64,000 nucleotides of DNA from Urophycis tenuis. Its lineage: Eukaryota; Chordata; Actinopteri; Gadiformes; Phycidae. Shown here one piece after another: positions 56,704 to 64,000 of the stretch (position 1 is its first letter; every line of letters starts with the position of its first letter). The stretch is from the NCBI GenBank assembly GCA_036785325.1, contig JAXIVH010000102.1:298501-362500 (forward strand), read 5' to 3'. Under the pieces are notes generated by a model. It was not told the origin of the DNA, made no database searches, and was given only the letters and a program-made list of their open reading frames with translations. Made by a program: the position numbers and the translations under genes.

Positions 56704-58134
56704 CTGTGATTACATCATGTTGTGCTTCATCCAAGCAGCATTGCCTTGTAGTATTTTAAATAAAAAAACGCCCTTGACGACGTTCACATGACCGGTGGTC
56801 CCAACACGACTGTATCCGATGCAAAGGCTTTGATCTTTCTAAAATGTCTTTACTCTAATTATACTTTAGAAACTGTACATTACCTATAAATAATTATTTA
56901 CATTTATTAATTGCTAATACTAAAATACCCATTGATCGGAAATGGCCTTATCTTTTCAAATGGGTAAAAAGTGAATTAAAAAATAATGACAATGGATTCA
57001 GTGTGGTGGGAAACGCCCCAAACACCAACTCCTGTTGCTTCTCACACATGAAGAGGGAGAAACCCACCACCTCCTCGACCATGTCAGCCATGTCTCCTCA
57101 ACCAGCCTCTCCTACACCTCCTCTAAGACAAGAACTCCTTTATTCTTGAGACACACACACACACACACACATCACTGCAGAGGCCGTGTTGCACATTGTC
57201 AACAGATCCACGGCACACGCATTGATGAACACAGTGACACCACCACTGTTTGTTGAGTTTGGTCCCAATCACAATATATTCTGCCTACACTGAGGAATAC
57301 TGGACTCGCCCTGCCTGTGGTGGTGTGCATAATACAAAGGTACTTTGGTCGCCATTGTTGTATATAAATCATTTAAAAGAAATATAACAATAAAAAAAAC
57401 ACACCCCAGCAACCACCTCACAGTCGTGCGTGAAGTGAGGCGAGGCTCCAGCTTTCCACAGTCGTTTATCTGGACTCATTAGGGCGAGCCGATATCCCGG
57501 GAATCCACCTAACGGGCCTCCCCCTTCCTCCCTCCACGTCACCTTCCTTCCAGACTCCCAACGGGTCGGAGCCCAGCGTGTTACGCTCCCATCCACCGGC
57601 GGGGGGAACGCGGCGCCATCAAAAAATGTACGCGCTGTTTTTTTTTTTTTCCTTCCGAAAATGAGCTTTTTCCAGCAGGAGTCCGGGGGTGAGTTGAAGC
57701 CCCGGACTTGTGCTTATTTTTTTAAGTGGAGCAAACATGTTCCTTTGTTCTCTGGTTTAAAATAAAATGAATTGTGCACATGTTTGAAAAGATAAGCAGA
57801 GAGAGGAGGAGAAGGCCATTTAAAACTATGGAGGCACCGAGCCCAACCAACCACCTGATGCCCAAACATACTGTATGTCACAAAGAGGCCTTTGGAAATA
57901 AAGGCAGCCGCTTTTTTTTTTTTACAAATACGAATCTTTCCCACTGCACCAAATATCAGCGTATCGAATATTAGTCATTGACTAAAATAATATCATAACC
58001 TATCTCTGAATAAATACCTCACTCAGCACTGAACGCGTCGACGCGTAAGATGATTGATCCCCACATTTAAGGGGAAGATCAAACGAGCTGAGACTTTAAT
58101 GTCCTCCGCCTTCCTCTCCCTCTCTCACAAACGC

Positions 58135-58136
<2 letters not shown>

Positions 58137-58180
<44 letters not shown>

Positions 58181-58270
58181 CGTATCTGCAGGGGCAAACA
58201 CACCCCTCGTCACACACCAAAAGGCATGGCGTTCTGCAGACACTCCTTCATGACACCCCGGATACATGCG

Positions 58271-58311
<41 letters not shown>
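58137..58311. repeat. Two (CA)n runs in XYLT1 3' UTR
   Basis: CA runs at about 58137-58178 and 58274-58311, 270 to 440 bases past the XYLT1 stop on the transcribed strand. Confidence 0.85.
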
Positions 58312-58545
58312 CATCCTCCCTCCCCCAGCCCGGGACCCCCCCCCCCCGCACATGACGGGGACGGTGGGGCGCTGACACACATTCCTTTACGACTCCCTTG
58401 CCTCCGGATTGAAATAAATAGTCACGTTGGGGGACCCCGACGTCTTGGATCCATAAAGTACCATCTCATCGCCATCTCCTCCCATCCACTCGCCCGTCCA
58501 TCTCACGCCTGCCTGTGTGCATTTGGCGGGGGGGCGGCGGCGGCG

Positions 58546-58575
58546 GCGGTGGCGGGGGGGGGGGGGGGGGGGGGG
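58546..58575 (+). repeat. Poly-G run beside XYLT1 stop codon
   Basis: More than 20 consecutive G residues ending about six bases from the XYLT1 stop codon; a second run at 58916-58933 flanks the same exon's acceptor. Confidence 0.85.
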
Positions 58576-58580
58576 CGTGG

Positions 58581-60274
58581 CTACCGGATGTGCCCGGCGG
58601 CGTCCGGCGGGCCCAGCCGCGACTTGGGGTCGGGCGACAGGGCGCTCCAGGGGGCGTGGCCGCAGCGCTGCATGACGGGGCAGCTGCTCGGGCCGGCCGA
58701 GCAGACGTCGGCCGCCGCCCAGCGGCCGGCCAGCAGCCCGTCGGCCCAGCGGCGCAGCGGCTCGCCCGTCAGCGCCGCGTTGGCCTCCGCCTCCTCCACC
58801 GCGCCCAGGCTGACGGGCAGCCGCAGCACCGGGTTCAGGCCGTGGAAGCTCTGCTCCATGTAGGAGTTCCGCGGGGGGCCGTTGTGGAGCCGCCGCGCCT
58901 CTTCTGTGTGGGTGGGTGGGGGGGGGGGGGGGGGAGAGAGAAAGGACACGGTGTGAGTTATCTTTTATCTTGTAGCTTCGGAGAGGCCAGAGGGCACAAC
59001 GCGGACATCAAAAGGTGCTGTAGTGGAGGTGTAGGTGCTTTAAGAGCTACCGCTCGAGCGCAATTACAAATTGGGAGTCATGTTAGAAATGGCAGGGCTA
59101 TCGGTGAGCTTTTAGTGAGTGAAATGCGCTGGTCAGGTGATCTGTTTTGAGTTGACTGCACACACGTCCCCGTATGAGACCACTTCAGGTGTCAGGCCTC
59201 TCCTGCCTCCTTTCTGACCAATCAGGGCCGGACTTCCTTGATCGCATGTCCGTGTGGATTCCCATCTTGCCTGTCGAAGTGTGTGAATGTAACACTTCTT
59301 AATAGCAGAGAAATGTCGGGGGGGGGGGGGGATTATAGGGAGGGAAAGCTTTTTTGCCATCTCTCTTTGCTCTCTTTCTTTTTTTAGATTACCTACAGCA
59401 ACTTTAAAGGGTGTCTACACACCAGGTCGTATTCATGAGTTTTCTGCCATCTAAGGGTTGAAGTGACAATGTGCAACAAAAATTCACATATCAATGATTG
59501 AAATAAGTCGACCTCCATATATTTGTAGCACATGCTGATAGCTACAAACAGTAACGGTCACCTAAGTAAAACGTCACCCTCCACGTGATATATTGTCCTT
59601 CCAAAGTGTTGCTCCTGATTCTTGTGTTTATTTAGGAACTGCGCTGGGCATCCTTACCCTTTGCAGACGAGTATAAGATGACAGACACTCCAACAAGGCA
59701 CCGGTTGCGCCCTTGCTATGGTGGAGCTAATGACAAGCACAAGCCGAAGGCGTAGCTGAACGCACCGAGACCTTGTGCAGATACAAGACAGCAGAGGACA
59801 AGCAGAGCCCTCAACGTGGGATTAACACTGAAGGACAATTTGAGAGTCGGAGAGAGCAGAGCTGGGCCGCAAAGTTGTGACTGAGTGAGCCGCGAAATTC
59901 AGATGGTAAGAAATACATAACAAATGTAGAAATGATATGCACACCCATGCAGGGAAATCTGTTCAGTCACACACTACATACAGTACATACATACTACACA
60001 CATACTGTACATACTGTATGTGTGTGTGTCAGAGAAAAGGGGATACCAATCTCTTGGGGGCAGTATAAACCACCTTCCCATGTTTCCCCTCAGTCCATGA
60101 AACTCTCCCCATTCACCCCCCCCATATACACACACACACACATAAACACACACACACACACACATAAACACACACACACACACACACACATAAACACACA
60201 CCTACCCCACCAAGGATACCGAGTGTGGGAGGTCTGACAAGCTAAACACCCTTAATTTAGATAGAGGTGACCCA

Positions 60275-60331
<57 letters not shown>

Positions 60332-60470
60332 TATGCACATCTATACTTAAATCTGCCAATGCCAGTACATGTCTATGAGACTGAATACTATAACTAAATA
60401 TATCCGCCGCGTTGACAGCTGGGACAGGACAGCCTGCGGCCACGTGTGGCCCCTGATTCTGCGTGAGGGT

Positions 60471-60502
<32 letters not shown>

Positions 60503-63081
60503 AAGGCAAGACGCGGGTCCTGAGGTCAATGGAGGACCCCCCCGTCAGAGATGTGCTTGTATATCAGTGTGGCATGTGTCAAAACACACACACACACACA
60601 CACACACGGGCGCACACACACACACACACACACACACCAGGGTTTCTTCTGCCGGCCAACTTGGCCGATAAGATTCTAATTTACCGGTGGATTGTGAAAG
60701 GTAGCAGCCGTGTGTGATACAGGTGACGCGCGTGCGTACATGCGCGTGCAAAAACACACGTTAAGAAAATAACGCCGACACAACCAGACATTGTGAGACC
60801 CGCGTGACGCGACTGAGCGGGTCCCTGGTCTATTGGACAGAACGCGCGAGGGGAAACTCCCAACACTTCCTCAACGCAGACAATGCGGTCGTGGCTCGGT
60901 TTCACGTTGCTTCGGTAAAACCCATCAGTGTTGTTGTTGTTGTCAGTGAACGCGAGCAGTCGCTTTATATAGCCGGCCGGCCGTGTTTGGATGAGTGCTT
61001 CCGCCTTCCTGATTGCCCCACGCCTGACCACAGCTCCTCTCAGTGCAGGAACTCGCTGGGCTTCAGTGGACCCGGCTGAGTGTAAGCATCTCGAGGCCGC
61101 GGCGGGGGAAGCGGTACATTCAACCCGCGACGCGTTCTTGTTGTCGTGTCGCTTCCTGTCGCCACGGGGGGTCGGATCACACTTACACCTGACAAAGGAA
61201 CCGAACCACCAAAAGTGGGCCGGGAAGTGGGGCCGAGACCCCCCTGTTGTGGTGTCAGTCAGAGTGGGGTTTGTTCGGTCCGCACCAGAATGACTGAAGC
61301 TCTCACACAGCCGCCAGCCGACTGTACCATGGGGGGGGGGGGGGGGGGGGACGGGGGCGCTCTAGGGTTTGAGGTAGGTTTGTGGTCGTTGTGGTTGTTG
61401 TGAGTTGTTGTGAGTCTCAGGAGAGCAGCGGCAGTTTATGCATTCAGTGAGCCAACGCGCCAACACAAATATGCTCATAAAAGATGGGATTTGAATTGTT
61501 ACACATTTGCGTACTGCAATGTCGTGTTGCTCTATTTAATAGCCTTATAATAATGATAACAAAACAAATGCAATGGTAAATATTAATCAAGATTTATATT
61601 TACCAGCCAATTAAAATTCTAGTTGGCAAATGGCCGACTAGAAAATGCCGGCTAATGGAAACCCTGACGCACAAACACACACACACACACACATGCACAG
61701 ACACAGGCATGCACACACACACGCATGCACGCACGCACACACACACACAGACACACACGCACACACACACACACACGCACACTGTCTCCATCTGTTTTGA
61801 TGAACGTTTAGGATTTGCTCAGAAGCAGCTAGCTTCTAGCCGTTAATACTTAATGTTGTTCTGGCCAAGGCGACTCCCAGCCTGTTGGCTGCGGGTACGA
61901 CAGGTGGTTCGCCAAGTGACAGACCACATGTCTCCTTGCCTAGGTGCTGTAGGTACGACAGCACTTCATGTGACACAAATGTTGCGTAACCGTGCGACAT
62001 CAACATCCATTTCCGCAATGAAACCAAAAAAACCCCAACAAACGCTAGCAAAGTCAGACCGCTGATGTCGTCTCACAGAACCCTGTCGACTGACGACATC
62101 AGTGGTCCACAGCTCTTTCAGTAGGCGCTCTTTCTTCCCCTCACTTAAAGGGGTAGTTCAGAGTTTTGGACATCGGACCTCATTTTCAAGTTAGCCTGTG
62201 TGTTATTTATCATTGGAGACGTTATCAACACATAACATTCAGTTGTTCTAGTTGCAGAGTTCGCTGGTGCTAGGCTAGCGCAAGTCAACGGTTTCGGCTA
62301 GATTGCTAATAAAAACAGTCGTACCCACTCCACAGTACACCCGCGGCAAATAAATTATAACCAACCTTGGGTAAGACTGTTTTTATACGCATGCTAGCCA
62401 AAACCGTTGACTTGCGCTAGCCTAGCACCAGCGAACTCTGCAACTAGAACAACTGAATAAAATTAGCTAAAAACGTCAGCAATAATAAACAACCCACAGG
62501 CTAACTTGGAAATGAGGTCCGAAATTCCCCCAAACCACCCCTTTAAGAACCCCTCCCCCCCCGCGGGCGGGTCGGCGGCGAGCCCCACCTTGCTGCAGGG
62601 GCTTGCGGCCGCTGAACTCCAGCGGCAGCACCAGGAAGCGCGCGGCGCCCAGCGGGCTCCAGTGGTGCAGCACGCGCAGCGTCCACACGCCGGGCCGCAG
62701 CGGGCCGCTGAGCGGCGGCCGGTAGTGCGTGTGCTCGGCGCCGGCCTCCACCAGGATGTCGTAGGTGGCGGCGATGACGTTGGTGGGGTCCACCCACACC
62801 ACGGTGGCCGTCAGGTTGCCCTGGCCGCGCGACCAGCGCTGCGCCGCCGCCGGCTCGTCCTGGGGCCCCAGCAGCCCGCCGCGGTTACGGAACAGCCTCT
62901 CCTTGGGGTCCCAGTCGGTGCCCACCTGGGGGGGGGAGAAAGGGCGGTGTGACGGAGAGGTAGGGGGCGCTTGTGTGTTGGTGTGATGTTGTTGTTATGA
63001 TGTCTGTGTGTGTCTGTATATGCGATGTGTATACATGCTATAATGTGTTTATTGCGAGTTTTAATATTTTGTGCAAAAACC

Positions 63082-63138
<57 letters not shown>

Positions 63139-63518
63139 TTATTTTATACAGTACAGTATATTTTATAAACATTTTATGCAAAAACAATTTTTTGCATAAA
63201 ACAAAATTTTGTCAATTGATGCATTTGTGTCTGTCTGTCTTGTATGTATGCATCATTGCATGTACGCAGTTATGAATGTATGTTTGTATGCATGTCTGGT
63301 GCGCGCGTGCGCGTGTCTGTACCTGGATGTCCTGCAGCCGGTTGGCTGGGTCCGGGGGCGTGGCCAGGGTGAAGTGTGCCTTGGGCGTGACCCAGGTCTC
63401 CAGGGTCTCCGGCTGCCCGGTGGCCAGGTTGGTGGCCTGCTGCCGCACCAGGTAGCCCTGCAGCTGGTCGGACAGGAAGTAGAGGTGCACCGACAACGGG
63501 TGGCCCGCGGATGTGTAC
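58581..63518 (-). CDS. xylt1: XYLT1 xylosyltransferase, last three coding exons (5' part beyond window)
   Basis: Golgi type II enzyme that transfers xylose from UDP-xylose to serine, starting glycosaminoglycan chains on proteoglycans. Exons present: 63323-63518, 62589-62925 and 58581-58903 with stop TAG. They encode the C-terminal 284 residues, the region after the GT14 catalytic domain (Xylo_C). Key stretches are HLYFLSDQLQGYLVR, ETLETWVTPK, GTDWDPKERLFRN then GGLLGPQDEP, WVDPTNVIAATYDILVE, RPGVWTLRVLHHW, HNGPPRNSYMEQSF and the end SSCPVMQRC, SALSPDPKSRLG. The choice of XYLT1 over XYLT2 rests on YDILVE, GVWT, LHHW and CPVMQ and on its linkage with ARL6IP1, as in mammals. Codons here are very GC-rich compared with neighbouring genes. 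The 196-base exon begins in phase, so more exons lie right of 64000. Confidence 0.93.
60280..60331 (+). repeat. (GT)n in XYLT1 final intron
   Basis: A pure GT run of about 52 bases. Confidence 0.9.
62149..62542. mobile_element. Foldback MITE with TTAA flanks (piggyBac-type)
   Basis: A 394-bp palindromic element. The left arm (62149-62320) and right arm (62374-62542) are inverted copies of each other, with a perfect block of more than 50 bases (TTCAGTTGTTCTAGTTGCAG onward to CAACGGTTT). Both ends read AGGGGTRGTT from the outside. Each end is flanked by TTAA (62145-62148 and 62543-62546), the target duplication of piggyBac-type transposons. It has no coding capacity. It lies in the XYLT1 final intron, 46 bases from the exon donor at 62588. 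Confidence 0.8.
63085..63137. repeat. (AT)n microsatellite in XYLT1 intron
   Basis: A pure TA run of about 53 bases. Confidence 0.95.
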
Positions 63519-64000
63519 CTGGGCACGCACACACACACACACACACACACACATAAAGACATACACAAAGACACACACACATACACACAAAGACACACAC
63601 ACACAGAGACAAACATGCACACACAAAAGGTTGTATGCATAAGTAAATGTCCCCTGTATTATAAAAGGATTTGCCCGTTTGCGAAGACCCCGGGTTAATT
63701 GTTGACATTGTTGTCCAGATGTAAATCAGCCATGTTTATTGTTCAACTAATCTCCTTTCACAATGTATGAGTGCAGCTCTCATAGCTAGCATGTTGGTTT
63801 AGTCCAACACGAGTGCATACAAGCTGCCCTGGCTAGGTGTCTTTCGCCAACAGCGCCCACAAATGATTCAGTTCTGTGTTTACACGCCAATTCACACGCT
63901 CACAGACTGGTTCTTTCCGCTGCACGGAAACCAGAGAGTCAGAGGCCTGAGCGACGATAGCGGCCGTGTTATCGGCAGTGTGATAATTCTGAATTCTTTC
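63519..64000. other. XYLT1 intron at right edge
   Basis: Begins with a CA-rich repeat (63527-63612) directly against the acceptor of the exon at 63323-63518. The rest is unique sequence with no exon seen. Confidence 0.55.

Larger units (their letters stand above)
58904..62588. other. XYLT1 final intron
   Basis: A 3.7 kb intron holding many CA/GT runs (60130-60200, 60280-60330, 60474-60501, 60584-60637, 61676-61782), G runs at 59318-59330 and 61331-61350, and a foldback element at 62149-62542. No exon or credible gene is seen. Confidence 0.6.

Noticed and set aside
58515..59150. 211-codon plus-strand ORF
   Set aside because: Antisense of the GC-rich XYLT1 last exon extended by a poly-G run; no homology.

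Overview
This 64 kb window is vertebrate nuclear DNA, almost certainly from a ray-finned fish. Its genes are split into many short exons with GT-AG (two GC-AG) introns, it is full of long CA/GT and GA microsatellites, it carries fish-type tRNA-derived SINEs and a decayed L2-like LINE, and its proteins align exon by exon with vertebrate orthologues recalled from knowledge. No operon, phage, CRISPR or bacterial feature is present.

Layout, left to right. (1) KAT8 (MOF histone acetyltransferase), minus strand, 3' end cut off by the window edge. (2) RNF25 (RWD+RING E3 ligase), minus, ten coding exons, complete; one intron holds a 0.56 kb 16-bp minisatellite and another two SINEs. (3) ANAPC2 (cullin-like APC/C subunit), plus, fourteen exons, head to head with RNF25; exon 5 carries one extra base in a G run. 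(4) RAB35 (small GTPase), minus, six exons, tail to tail with ANAPC2; intron 3 contains an L2-like LINE relic. (5) THOC6 (WD40 subunit of THO/TREX), minus, thirteen exons. (6) SRRM2 (giant SR-repeat spliceosome protein), minus, thirteen coding exons plus a probable non-coding first exon. (7) ARL6IP1 (ER membrane-shaping protein), plus, six exons, head to head with SRRM2. (8) A gene-poor 7 kb with minisatellites and one unrecognised ORF. (9) The last three coding exons of XYLT1 (proteoglycan xylosyltransferase), minus, whose 5' part lies beyond the right edge; its intron carries a foldback MITE with TTAA flanks.

The genes are unrelated housekeeping genes and do not form one pathway, although SRRM2 and THOC6 both act in mRNA processing/export and RNF25 and ANAPC2 are both ubiquitin ligase components. 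From memory, KAT8, THOC6, SRRM2, ARL6IP1 and XYLT1 all map to the short arm of human chromosome 16, so this looks like a rearranged fish block of that synteny. All exon joins were checked by hand for splice sites and reading phase. Apart from the one base in ANAPC2 the models are open throughout.

I found no convincing new biological system. The points most worth checking are the ANAPC2 frame break beside a 114-bp GT repeat, the palindromic TTAA element next to an XYLT1 splice donor, the two GC-AG introns, microsatellites abutting splice acceptors (notably a 280-bp CT tract in THOC6), the unusual RAB35 tail, and the 1.1 kb 41-bp minisatellite.
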